DNA from: Sphingomonadaceae bacterium
GTDB lineage: Bacteria; Pseudomonadota; Alphaproteobacteria; Sphingomonadales; Sphingomonadaceae
Direction: 5' to 3'
Assembly: GCA_029268145.1 (NCBI GenBank)
Contig: JAJUHA010000001.1
Span: 1-64,000 of the forward strand
Length of the DNA stretch: 64,000 nt
In this document: in pieces, positions 1 through 7,488 of the stretch
How the letters are laid out: every line of letters starts with the position of its first letter
Position numbering within the stretch: the stretch's first letter is position 1
Position numbers and translations under genes: made by a program
Notes under the pieces: generated by a model
Database searches by the model: none
Told to the model about the DNA's origin: nothing
What the model saw: only the letters and a program-made list of their open reading frames with translations

Positions 1-153
1 CAATTCTCCTCGGTCGGCGCCGGACATGCAGGCCAACCTTCAGCAGTCGTGAGCTGGCGCCCATCTCCGGCCAATCTCCGAAGCACCAAGTCGTAATCGG
101 TGCCCAGATGAAGCACGAGTTCCCAGATGCTATGCGCACCCGCGATGGGATGG
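1..153 (-). pseudogene. DinB-like protein fragment, cut at both ends
   Basis: Read on the minus strand from about 153 down to 1, one open frame gives ..HPIAGAHSIWELVLH.. followed by ..LRRLAGDG.. and ..EGWPACPAPTEEN. This is the pattern of DinB-superfamily proteins (GAHSIWELVLH helix with a metal-ligand His, then a W-P-x-x-P-PTEE segment). The frame runs off the window at its 3' side. On its 5' side it stops abruptly where bchD sequence begins on the other strand. The piece looks less GC-rich than the sequence after it. It is either a broken gene or one half of an assembly chimera. Family assignment is from pattern memory; no function can be given. Confidence 0.55.
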
Positions 154-832
154 CCGGCGGCTTGCGCTGGTCGAGACGCTGCGCGCGGCCGCGCCCTGGC
201 AGCGGCTGCGGAGCGCGGCACCCGGCCGGGTCGCCATCCGCCGGGAGGATCTGCGCATACGCCGCACGCGGGAGAAGGCGACGACGCTGGCGCTGTTCCT
301 GGTCGATGCCTCGGGCTCGGCGGCGGCCGAGCGGCTGGCCGAGGCCAAGGGTGCCGTCGAGCTGCTGCTGGCCGATGCCTATGTGACGCGGGCGGAAGTG
401 GCGCTCCTTGCCTTCCGCGGCGAGCGGGCGGAGCTGATGCTGCCGCCCACCCGCTCGCTCACCCGGGCACGGCGCGCGCTGGCCGGCCTGCCGGGGGGCG
501 GCGGCACCCCCCTGGCCGCTGCGCTTGCCCTGGGCGAGACGCTGGCCCTGCGCGAGCGGGCCGCCGGCAAGGCGGTGCGGCTGGTGGTGCTGACCGACGG
601 GCGGGCCAATGTCGCGCTCGACGGCAGCGGCGGACGCGAGGCTGCAACCGCCGAGGCCATGGCGCTGGCGCGGCGGATGCGCGCCGCAGGCCTTCCCGCG
701 ACCGTCATCGACATCTCGGCCCGGCCGCGGCCCGAGGCGGGCGCGCTGGCCGCGGCGATGGGCGCCCGGCTCGTCGCGCTGCCGCGCGGGCCGGCACCCG
801 CCATCTCGGCTGCCGTGCGGGCAGGCGCGTGA
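149..832 (+). CDS. bchD: Magnesium chelatase subunit D, C-terminal part only
   Basis: BchD is the AAA+/VWA platform subunit of Mg-chelatase, which with BchI and BchH inserts Mg2+ into protoporphyrin IX. Only the C-terminal ~227 residues are present: the frame enters at about 149 with LALVETLRAAAPWQRLR, the usual lead-in to the VWA domain. The MIDAS motif DASGS, the segment EAKGAVELLLADAY, PTRSL, PGGGGTPLA and the second MIDAS stretch LTDGRAN follow. Family members are about 550-600 residues, so the AAA+ domain and acidic/proline linker are missing. They are not off the window edge: unrelated DinB-like sequence occupies 1-153, and this frame has a stop at 50-52. The stop TGA at 830-832 overlaps the GTG start of bchO. 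Identity is secure. Whether the truncation is real or an assembly joint is open. Confidence 0.85.
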   Translation, partial: DGRRLALVETLRAAAPWQRLRSAAPGRVAIRREDLRIRRTREKATTLALFLVDASGSAAAERLAEAKGAVELLLADAYVTRAEVALLAFRGERAELMLPPTRSLTRARRALAGLPGGGGTPLAAALALGETLALRERAAGKAVRLVVLTDGRANVALDGSGGREAATAEAMALARRMRAAGLPATVIDISARPRPEAGALAAAMGARLVALPRGPAPAISAAVRAGA

Positions 833-1731
833 GTGCGCCCGACTGGAAGCGCGACGGGGCCGACTGGCCGAACCGCGAGGCGTCCGCCTTCGTCGAGGCC
901 GGGGGCATCCGCTGGCACGTGCAGCTGATGGGCGCGGGCCCGCCGCTCCTTCTGCTGCACGGCACCGGCGCCGCCACCCATAGCTGGCGCGACCTTGCGC
1001 CCCTGCTGGCGGCGGACTTCACCGTGATCGCGCCTGATCTTCCCGGCCATGGCTTCACCGAACCCCTGCGCGGGCTCGCGACCCTGCCGGCGATGGCCGG
1101 GGCGGTGGCAGCGCTGGGCGCGCGGCTGGGCGTGAGGCCGGCGCTCGTCCTCGGCCATTCGGCCGGCGCGGCGATCGGCGCGCGGATCCTCCTCGACCAC
1201 CCCGATGCTGCGCCTGGCGCCGGCCTCGTCAGCCTCAACGGCGCCCTCCTCCCCTTCCCCGGCGTGGCGCGCGACCTGTTCCCGGGGCTTGCGAAGCTCC
1301 TGTTCCTGAACCCGCTGACACCCCGGCTGTTCGCGCTGCAGGCCGGGCTGATGGGCGACCCGGCGCGGTTCCTCGCCCGGGCGACGGGTTCGCGGATCGA
1401 TGCCCGCGGCGCCGCCCTCTATGGCCGGCTGTTCGCCCGGCCTCGGCATGTCGCGGGCGCGCTCGAGATGATGGCGAACTGGGATCTCGCCGCGCTGCGG
1501 CGCGACCTGCCCCGGCTGCGCGCCCCGCTCCTGCTGGTGGCCGGGAGCGCGGACCTCGCCATTCCGCCTGCGACCGCGCGCGCGGTTGCACGGCTCGTGC
1601 CGGGAAGCGAGGTCCGGATGCTTTCCGGGCTCGGCCATCTCGCCCACGAGGAAGCGCCGGACCGGGTTGCCACGCTGGTGCACGAGGTGGCGGCGCGGCT
1701 GGGGCCCCTGGAAGGAGCAGTGGAGGCATGA
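829..1731 (+). CDS. bchO: Alpha/beta hydrolase associated with Mg-chelatase, BchO
   Basis: A 300-residue alpha/beta-fold hydrolase. Visible parts are the oxyanion-hole segment LLLHGTGAATHSW (about residues 41-53), DLPGHG, the nucleophile elbow GHSAGA with Ser111, an acid region GSADLAIPP and a late GLGHLAHEE with the His. BchO proteins sit beside bchID in nearly all purple-bacterial photosynthesis clusters and are needed for, or assist, Mg-chelation; their exact reaction is unsettled. The start is GTG at 829 in a 4-base GTGA overlap with the bchD stop, indicating translational coupling. The frame stays open far upstream but that part is only the other-frame reading of bchD. Its stop overlaps the ATG of the following small ORF. 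Confidence 0.9.
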   Translation: MSAPDWKRDGADWPNREASAFVEAGGIRWHVQLMGAGPPLLLLHGTGAATHSWRDLAPLLAADFTVIAPDLPGHGFTEPLRGLATLPAMAGAVAALGARLGVRPALVLGHSAGAAIGARILLDHPDAAPGAGLVSLNGALLPFPGVARDLFPGLAKLLFLNPLTPRLFALQAGLMGDPARFLARATGSRIDARGAALYGRLFARPRHVAGALEMMANWDLAALRRDLPRLRAPLLLVAGSADLAIPPATARAVARLVPGSEVRMLSGLGHLAHEEAPDRVATLVHEVAARLGPLEGAVEA

Positions 1732-1850
1732 TCGATCCGGCCCACTACGGGCTCGTCGAGCTCGTCATCTTCGCCGTCGTCGTGATCGGCTTCGCCGGCT
1801 GGCAGCTGTGGTCGGTGCGGGATTCGCTTCCCTGGCGCCGGCGGAAGTAG
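1728..1850 (+). CDS. Small single-span membrane protein downstream of bchO
   Basis: A 40-residue ORF begins with ATG at 1728 in a 4-base ATGA overlap with the bchO stop, so it is probably translated by coupling. It has a short polar N-terminus (MIDPAHYGLVEL), one hydrophobic span of about 18 residues (VIFAVVVIGFAGWQLW) and a basic tail ending SLPWRRRK, predicting a single-pass inner-membrane peptide with a positive C-terminus. It ends 4 nt before the 3' end of convergent crtC. I do not recognise a family. The overlap, its position as last gene of the bchD-bchO unit and its well-formed topology argue that it is real; a role in assembling chelatase or photosystem components is only a guess. Confidence 0.6.
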   Translation: MIDPAHYGLVELVIFAVVVIGFAGWQLWSVRDSLPWRRRK

Positions 1851-1854
1851 CCGC

Positions 1855-2712
1855 TCAGCCGATCACGCGGGGCATGCGATAGGGCAGCATGAGCCTGACC
1901 ACGGGGCTTGCCAGGCGATCGAGCGACAGGCTCTCGTGGACGGCGTCTCCGGCCTCTCCGAACAGGCGGGTGGCAAGCGCCGAACGGGCGTAGAAAGGCG
2001 TGTCCTCCCAGGTGCGGCGGACGCGGACGTCGGCCCCCGCGTCGGCCCGGGTGAGCCGCGGCATGAGCCAGGCGGTGCGCGGGAGCCGGTGCTCGGCGGG
2101 GAGCTCCACCTCGGTGACGGCGCCGCCGCGGTCGAACCCGAGGGCGAGCGCAAAACGGCTGCCGTCGCGCCTTGTGCCTTCGTAGAAGACATGCTCGCGC
2201 GCGCCGGCATGGGCCCTCGTCCACTGCCAGATGGAGAAGCCCTGCTCGAGCGGTTCGGCCCCGAAGTTGCTGTCGAAATAGCCCGAACCCGTCCAGCGGA
2301 GCGGGGGGTGGCGCATGGCCACCTCGACATCGGCGCGGGTGGCGACCGGCTGCCAGAGGTGGCGGCGCTCGCGGTCGAGCGCGAAGGGCAGCATGACGAG
2401 CGCCCGCGGCCTGACGGTCACCCGGCCGCGGAAGCGCGACGGGATGGGGAAGGTGGTCTCGCAGATGTCGATCGCGAGCGCCTCGCCGGTCCAGTGCAGG
2501 GCGGAGGGGCCGATCCGCAGCCAGTCGGGCCCGCGGGCGAGCGCCGAGCGGCTGCGCTCGGTCATCGCCCAGCCGGGGCGGACCCCGTAGAGGGCGACAT
2601 TGAGGGCGACATGGTTCTCGGGGTCGCCGCGGCCGGACCAGTGGTAGTAGGGCGAGAAGACGCTGCCGATGAAGGCGATGATGGTGAGGCCGAAGCGGCG
2701 GTCGGCGGACAT
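1855..2712 (-). CDS. crtC: Acyclic carotenoid 1,2-hydratase (hydroxyneurosporene synthase) CrtC
   Basis: CrtC adds water to the 1,2 double bond of acyclic carotenoids in the spheroidene/spirilloxanthin branch. Landmarks are GLTIIAFIGSVFSPYY, HVALNVALYG, GSGYFDSNFGAEPLE, FSIWQWTR and VFYEGTRRDGS, over a length typical of the family. The start is a problem. The family-conserved stretch PPGGYAWWYVDA lies in frame just upstream of the ATG at 2712, and the frame remains homologous to about 2772 (GPRFDAQ), but no ATG, GTG, TTG or CTG occurs there in this frame. The ATG at 2712 is therefore a minimum start. The upstream crtD frame has no stop at its usual end and overlaps this gene, so frameshift coupling or a one-base indel is possible. 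Confidence 0.85.
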   Translation of the reverse strand: MSADRRFGLTIIAFIGSVFSPYYHWSGRGDPENHVALNVALYGVRPGWAMTERSRSALARGPDWLRIGPSALHWTGEALAIDICETTFPIPSRFRGRVTVRPRALVMLPFALDRERRHLWQPVATRADVEVAMRHPPLRWTGSGYFDSNFGAEPLEQGFSIWQWTRAHAGAREHVFYEGTRRDGSRFALALGFDRGGAVTEVELPAEHRLPRTAWLMPRLTRADAGADVRVRRTWEDTPFYARSALATRLFGEAGDAVHESLSLDRLASPVVRLMLPYRMPRVIG

Positions 2713-4271
2713 GGCGTCGACATACCACCAGGCATAGCCACCCGGCGGAACCTGGGCATCGAAGCGCGGTCCTTCAGCAGCGCCTCGGCCGCCAGCCGGC
2801 CCGAGAGCGCCGCCATCGGGACTCCCGCGCCCGGGTGCACGCCCCCGCCCGCGCAGTAGAGCCCCGGGATCCGGGTCCGCGCGCCCGGCCTCAGGAAACT
2901 CGCCAGCCAGCCGTGCGCGGCCCGGCCGTAGATCGCCCCGCCCGTCGCCGGAAAGCGGGCGGCGAAATCCGCCGGGGTCGTCACTGCCATCTGCCCCGGC
3001 GGGCAGGCGAGCGTCAGCCCCTGGGCCGCGAGGGCCGCCATTGTCGTCGCGATGCATGCGCTGACCTCCTCCTCGTCCGGCCTGCCGCGGTCGCCCTCTG
3101 CCGGCGCGTTGATGATGGCAAGCAGGCGCTCTGACCCTGGTGCGCCCCCGCCCGGGCCGAAGGGCCCGCGATCCTGGGCGCAGATGTAGACGGTGGGCGC
3201 GGCCGGCAGCCGGCCGGCGGCGATGTCGGCGAACTCGCAGGCGTAATTGCGCGAGAAGAAGACATTGTGATGCTCGAGCGGAAAGCCGGCCGGACGGGCG
3301 ACCATGGCGAGCGTGACCGCCGAAAGCGAGCGCGCCCGGCGCGGAACAGGCCGCAGCGCGCGCCGCGCGGCCGGACCGAGCAGGCCGTCCGCGAGCGCTG
3401 CGGGATCGCCGTTGAAGACGACATGATCGGCCGCGAGCGTGTCGCCGCTGTGAAGCCGCACCCCGCAGGCGCGGCTGCGGACCAGGATCTCCGCCACCTC
3501 CTCGCCGAAGCGGAAGCGGACGCCATGCCGCTCGGCGAGCGCGGCAACCGCCCGGGCGAGCGCCGGGATCCCGCCATCGACGAGCCAGACCCCGGACGCC
3601 TCGACATGGGCGATCAGCATGAGCGTGGCCGGCGCGCGATAGGGCGAGCTTCCGGCATAGGTGGCGTAGCGGCCGAACAGCTGGACGAGGCGGGGATCGC
3701 GGAAGTGGCCGGCGAGCGCCCGGGCGAGCGGCGTGTAGGGCCGCAGCGCGACGAGATCGGAAAGCCGGCCGAGCCCGAGCCGCCAGCTGAGACCGAATGG
3801 CGTGGTGCGCTGCCGGCGCAGGAAGGCGGCATCGAGGGTGCGATGGATGCGGCCGGCCTCGGCCATGAAGGCAAGGAAGGCGCGCGCCTCGGCCGGTCCG
3901 GCGAAGGCCGCGATGGCATCGGCCGAGGCGCGGAGATCGGCGAAGAGGTCGAGCCGGCTGCCATCCGGCCAGGAGTGGCGCGCGAGGCAGACGGCGGGCG
4001 CAAGGCGGACATGATCCTCGAGCCGGCTGCCGGCATCCTCGAACAGCTGGTCGAACACATGGCGCAGGGTGAAGACGGTGGGCCCGGCATCGACCGGCCG
4101 AACGGCGCCGGCGGGATCGGGGACGGCAAGCTGGCGGATGCGGCCGCCGGGGGCTGCGCTGCGCTCGACGACGGTGACGTCGAGGCCGCGGGCGGCCAGC
4201 GGCACGGCGGCGGCAAGGCCCCCGATTCCGGCGCCGACGACCACCACCCGCTCCGCCCGCCCGCTCGCCAT
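2562..4271 (-). CDS. crtD: Carotenoid 3,4-desaturase (methoxyneurosporene dehydrogenase) CrtD
   Basis: An FAD-dependent phytoene-desaturase-family enzyme that introduces the C3-C4 double bond of hydroxylated acyclic carotenoids. The N-terminal dinucleotide-binding motif VVVVGAGIGGLAAAVPLA is at about residues 9-26, followed by VVERSAAPGGRI; the C-terminal FAD motif GLYCAGGGVHPGAGVPMA is near residue 480. Typical family length is about 500, but here the frame continues to 569 codons, overlapping crtC by about 150-210 nt. The last ~70 residues (Ser/Pro/Thr-rich) are the out-of-frame reading of crtC and are probably not functional sequence. ATG at 4271 lies 6 nt after a TAGGCT -10 box and a PpsR-type palindrome covers the -35 region, predicting a leaderless, PpsR-repressed transcript. 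Confidence 0.88.
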   Translation of the reverse strand: MASGRAERVVVVGAGIGGLAAAVPLAARGLDVTVVERSAAPGGRIRQLAVPDPAGAVRPVDAGPTVFTLRHVFDQLFEDAGSRLEDHVRLAPAVCLARHSWPDGSRLDLFADLRASADAIAAFAGPAEARAFLAFMAEAGRIHRTLDAAFLRRQRTTPFGLSWRLGLGRLSDLVALRPYTPLARALAGHFRDPRLVQLFGRYATYAGSSPYRAPATLMLIAHVEASGVWLVDGGIPALARAVAALAERHGVRFRFGEEVAEILVRSRACGVRLHSGDTLAADHVVFNGDPAALADGLLGPAARRALRPVPRRARSLSAVTLAMVARPAGFPLEHHNVFFSRNYACEFADIAAGRLPAAPTVYICAQDRGPFGPGGGAPGSERLLAIINAPAEGDRGRPDEEEVSACIATTMAALAAQGLTLACPPGQMAVTTPADFAARFPATGGAIYGRAAHGWLASFLRPGARTRIPGLYCAGGGVHPGAGVPMAALSGRLAAEALLKDRASMPRFRRVAMPGGMSTPCPPTAASASPSSPSSAASSRPTTTGPAAATPRTMSPSMSPSTGSAPAGR

Positions 4272-4277
4272 GGGCGA

Positions 4278-4330
4278 AGCCTAGCCGCTGTCCAGGGAAA
4301 TGGACATGGAAAAGCGTCAGCCGCTATGGG
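4278..4330. promoter_or_regulatory. Divergent crtD / crtF promoter region with PpsR-type palindrome
   Basis: TGTCCAGGGAAATGGACA at 4289-4306 is a perfect TGT-N12-ACA PpsR/CrtJ site with 6-bp arms (TGTCCA/TGGACA). Minus-strand reading: -35 TGTCCA (4306-4301), 17-bp spacer, -10 TAGGCT (4283-4278), then 6 nt to the crtD ATG. Plus-strand reading: -35 TGGACA (4301-4306), 18-bp spacer, weak -10 TATGGG (4325-4330), with an expected start near 4337, just before ATG 4341 of crtF. The operator thus overlaps both -35 boxes. Confidence 0.7.
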
Positions 4331-4340
4331 CGTGGGCAGG

Positions 4341-5462
4341 ATGTCGCTTGCTGCGCACGCGCGCCGGTGGCGCAACCGGCTGGTCGGGGATCCCCGCTTC
4401 CAGGCGCTCGCGCTGCGGATCCCTGGTGTTCGCGCGATCGGCCGGGCGCGGGCGCGGCGGCTGTTCGACCTCACGTCCGGCTTCGTGGCGAGCCAGGTGC
4501 TCTCGGCCGCGCTTTCGACCGGGCTCCTCGCCCGGCTTGCCGAGGGCCCGGCGACGGCCGGAGAGGCCGCCGAGGCCACCGGGCTCTCGGCCGAGGCGCT
4601 GGCCTGTCTGCTGGTGGCGGCCGAAGGTCTCGACCTCGTCGAGCGGCTGGCGGACGGGCGGGTGATGCTGGGGATGACCGGGGCGGAGCTTCTTGCCAAC
4701 CCCGGGATCCCGGCGATGGTGGCGCACCACCCCCTGCTCTGGGCCGACCTCGCCGACCCGCGCGCCTTTCTCGACCGTCCGCCGGGCGGGGGAGCGCTGG
4801 CGCGCTTCTGGCCCTATGCTGCGGACCAGGGCGGGAGCGAGGGTGGCGACAGCGGACCCTATTCGCGGCTGATGGCGGCCTCGCAGCCGCTCGTCGCCGC
4901 GCAGGCGCTCGCGGCGCATGACTTCGGCCGGCATCGCTGCCTCCTCGACGTGGGCGGCGGCGAAGGCGCGTTCCTCGCGGCCGTGGGCGCGCGCCACCCC
5001 CGGCTTTCGCGCATGCTGTTCGACCTGCCGGCTGTCGCCGAGCGGGCAGCGGCGCGGCTGGGCGCCGGCGTCCGGGTGGTGACGGGCGACTTCCGCATCG
5101 ACCCGCTGCCCGAGGGCGCCGACGCCGTCAGCCTGGTGCGGATCCTCCACGACCATGACGATGCCGTGGCCGCCGCGCTGCTGGCGAAGATCCACGCCGT
5201 GCTTCCGAACGGTGGCACCCTCATCGTCTGCGAGCCCATGGCCGGAACCCGCTCGGCGCCCGCGGTCGGCACCTATTTCGCCTTCTACCTCCGGGCGATG
5301 GGAAGCGGCCGGCCGCGCACGGCGGACGAGATCGCGGACATGTGCCGGGCGGCAGGCTTCGGCTGGGTCAGGGAGCGGCCGACCCCCCTGCCGCTGGGGG
5401 CGCGCGTCCTCGTGGCCCGCAAGTCCGGGGGTGCGAAGCGTCGCGGCCCCGGCCAGGTGTAA
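4341..5462 (+). CDS. crtF: Hydroxyneurosporene O-methyltransferase CrtF
   Basis: A SAM-dependent O-methyltransferase that methylates the tertiary hydroxyl of 1-hydroxy carotenoids after CrtC and CrtD have acted. An N-terminal dimerisation/winged-helix part (LFDLTSGFVASQVLSAAL, EAAEATGLSAEALACLL) precedes the SAM-binding motif LLDVGGGEGAFLAA near residue 210. ILHDHDD and IVCEPM follow, and the enzyme ends as a typical O-MTase_2 protein (373 residues from ATG 4341). An alternative ATG lies 15 nt upstream (4326) but overlaps the predicted -10 box, so 4341 is preferred. The TAA stop at 5460-5462 lies inside the first PpsR palindrome of bchC. It probably reads on into bchCXYZ-puf, as in other purple bacteria. 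Confidence 0.9.
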   Translation: MSLAAHARRWRNRLVGDPRFQALALRIPGVRAIGRARARRLFDLTSGFVASQVLSAALSTGLLARLAEGPATAGEAAEATGLSAEALACLLVAAEGLDLVERLADGRVMLGMTGAELLANPGIPAMVAHHPLLWADLADPRAFLDRPPGGGALARFWPYAADQGGSEGGDSGPYSRLMAASQPLVAAQALAAHDFGRHRCLLDVGGGEGAFLAAVGARHPRLSRMLFDLPAVAERAAARLGAGVRVVTGDFRIDPLPEGADAVSLVRILHDHDDAVAAALLAKIHAVLPNGGTLIVCEPMAGTRSAPAVGTYFAFYLRAMGSGRPRTADEIADMCRAAGFGWVRERPTPLPLGARVLVARKSGGAKRRGPGQV

Positions 5463-5501
5463 ATGCGGCTTGACAGCCGGGGGTGTGAAGTTAAGGTGAC
5501 A
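5458..5501 (+). promoter_or_regulatory. bchC promoter with tandem PpsR sites
   Basis: Two perfect TGT-N12-ACA palindromes: TGTAAATGCGGCTTGACA at 5458-5475 and TGTGAAGTTAAGGTGACA at 5484-5501, separated by 8 bp. TTGACA at 5470-5475 is a consensus -35 inside the first site; a weak -10 (TAAGGT, 5492-5497) would lie inside the second. This matches the twin-palindrome, 8-bp-spaced layout described for CrtJ/PpsR repression of bchC in Rhodobacter, so cooperative repression under oxygen is expected. Confidence 0.85.
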
Positions 5502-5566
5502 TCGGAAGGAATCGCGGACCCCGACACCTGAAGAAGCGGGGCAGGCGGGTGGAGGTCTTGTCGCGC

Positions 5567-6496
5567 ATGGAAACCCTTGCGGTGGTGCTGGATCGGCCGA
5601 AGGTTCTGGCCTTGCGGCAACTGGCCCTGCTGCCCCCCGGGCCTCAGGACCTGGTCGTCGAGGTGAGCTGGAGCGGCATTTCGACCGGCACCGAGAGACT
5701 CCTGTGGTCGGGGACCATGCCGGCCTTTCCCGGCCTCGGCTATCCGCTTGTCCCGGGTTATGAATCCGTCGGTCGGGTGGTGGCTGCCGGGGCCGAGGTC
5801 GAGGCGCTTCTCGGCCGGCTCGTGTTCGTGCCCGGTGCGGCCTGCTACGAGGGCGCGCGCGGGCTGTTCGGCGGGGCCGCACGGCGCCTGGTGGTGCCGG
5901 CTGCGCGGGTCGTGCCGCTGCCCGAGGCTGTCGGCGAGCATGGCGTGCTTCTCGCGCTGGCGGCAACCGCGCTCCACGCCCGGGGTGACGGCCCGCTTCC
6001 GGACCTCATCGTCGGCCATGGTGCGCTCGGGCGGCTGCTCGCCCGGCTGGTGGTGCTCGAAGGCGGGTCCCCGACCGTGTGGGAGACCAACCCGGCGCGG
6101 GCCGGCGGCGCCCTGGGCTATGCCGTCGTCGCGCCCGAGGCCGACGACCGGCGCGACTATGCCCGCATCGTCGACATGAGCGGTGCGGCCGGGCTGGTCG
6201 ACACGCTCGTCGGCCGCCTCGCCCGGGGTGGCGAGATCGTGCTGGCCGGCTTCTACGACCGGATCGACTTCGCCTTCCCGCCGGCCTTCATGAAGGAGGT
6301 CCGCCTTTCGGTGGCGGCCGAGTTCGCGCCCGCGGATCTCGCCCGGGTCGCCGGCCTCGTCGCGTCGGGCGCGCTGTCGCTCAACGGGCTCATCACTCAC
6401 CGCATGGCCGCGGCCAATGCCCCGGACGCCTATGCGACCGCCTTCGGCGATCCGGACTGCATCAAGATGATCCTCGACTGGCGGGAGGCTGCCTGA
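5567..6496 (+). CDS. bchC: 3-hydroxyethyl bacteriochlorophyllide a dehydrogenase BchC
   Basis: Oxidises the C3 hydroxyethyl group to acetyl in bacteriochlorophyll a synthesis; a medium-chain dehydrogenase/reductase. The start [11 protein letters not shown] at ATG 5567 fits family N-termini; an in-frame GTG at 5549 is less likely. Visible are [46 protein letters not shown] (nucleotide-binding turn, about residues 145-161) and [10 protein letters not shown]. About 309 residues, the normal size. It is followed after 2 nt by bchX, so bchCXYZ is one operon, continuing towards puf. Transcription is expected from the tandem-PpsR promoter at 5458-5501. Confidence 0.93.
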   Translation: METLAVVLDRPKVLALRQLALLPPGPQDLVVEVSWSGISTGTERLLWSGTMPAFPGLGYPLVPGYESVGRVVAAGAEVEALLGRLVFVPGAACYEGARGLFGGAARRLVVPAARVVPLPEAVGEHGVLLALAATALHARGDGPLPDLIVGHGALGRLLARLVVLEGGSPTVWETNPARAGGALGYAVVAPEADDRRDYARIVDMSGAAGLVDTLVGRLARGGEIVLAGFYDRIDFAFPPAFMKEVRLSVAAEFAPADLARVAGLVASGALSLNGLITHRMAAANAPDAYATAFGDPDCIKMILDWREAA

Positions 6497-6498
6497 GC

Positions 6499-7488
6499 AT
6501 GCTCGACACCGTGCCCACCCCCGATGCGCTGCGCGCCGAGGCGGCAATCGAACCCGACCCGGTGCATGCGGGGCCGGTGACCAAGGAGACGCAGGTCATC
6601 GCCATCTACGGCAAGGGCGGATCGGGCAAGTCCTTCACCCTCTCCAACCTCAGCTACATGATGGCCCAGCAGGGCAAGCGGGTGCTGCTCATCGGCTGCG
6701 ATCCCAAGTCGGACACGACGTCGCTGCTGTTCGGGGGCAAGTCCTGCCCGACCATCATCGAGACCTCGGCGAGGAAGAAGCTCGCGGGCGAGGAGGTCAG
6801 GATCGAGGACGTCTGCTTCCAGCGCGACGGCGTGTTCGCGATGGAGCTCGGCGGGCCCGAGGTGGGCCGCGGCTGCGGCGGCCGCGGGATCATCCACGGC
6901 TTCGAGCTGCTCGAGAAGCTGGGCTTCCACGAGTGGGGCTTCGACTATGTCCTGCTCGACTTCCTGGGCGACGTGGTGTGCGGCGGCTTCGGGCTGCCGA
7001 TCGCGCGGGACATGTGCCAGAAGGTGATCGTCGTAGGCGCGAACGATCTCCAGTCCCTCTATGTCGCCAACAATGTCTGCAAGGCGGTCCAGTATTTCCG
7101 CAAGCTGGGCGGCAACGTCGGGGTTGCCGGCATGGTCATCAACAAGGATGACGGCACGGGAGAGGCTGAGGCCTTCGCCCGGGCGGTCGGGATCCCGGTG
7201 CTCGCCGCCATCCCGGCCAACGAGGACCTGCGGCGCAAGTCGGCCAACTACCAGATCGTCGGGCGGCCCGACGGGCCTTGGGGTCCGCTCTTTGCCGAGC
7301 TGGCCGAGAATGCCGCCAAGGCCCCGCCGGTGCTGCCCACGCCGCTCGAGCAGGATGGCCTTCTCGGCCTGTTCAAGCCGGAGGACACGGGCGGCAACGT
7401 GACCCTGGTGCCGGCAACCCAGGCCGACATGCGCGGCGGCCAGTGGGTGCCGAGGCCCAGTCTCGAAGTGGTCTACGACTCGGTATGA
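6499..7488 (+). CDS. bchX: Chlorophyllide a reductase iron protein BchX
   Basis: The nitrogenase-NifH-like ATPase of chlorophyllide a oxidoreductase (BchXYZ), which reduces ring B of chlorophyllide. P-loop GKGGSGKS at residues 38-45, switch region IGCDPKSDTTS, and the two cluster-ligating cysteines in GRGCGGRG and GDVVCGGFG for the inter-subunit 4Fe-4S. 329 residues, as expected. The stop overlaps the bchY start in ATGA. Confidence 0.96.
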   Translation: MLDTVPTPDALRAEAAIEPDPVHAGPVTKETQVIAIYGKGGSGKSFTLSNLSYMMAQQGKRVLLIGCDPKSDTTSLLFGGKSCPTIIETSARKKLAGEEVRIEDVCFQRDGVFAMELGGPEVGRGCGGRGIIHGFELLEKLGFHEWGFDYVLLDFLGDVVCGGFGLPIARDMCQKVIVVGANDLQSLYVANNVCKAVQYFRKLGGNVGVAGMVINKDDGTGEAEAFARAVGIPVLAAIPANEDLRRKSANYQIVGRPDGPWGPLFAELAENAAKAPPVLPTPLEQDGLLGLFKPEDTGGNVTLVPATQADMRGGQWVPRPSLEVVYDSV

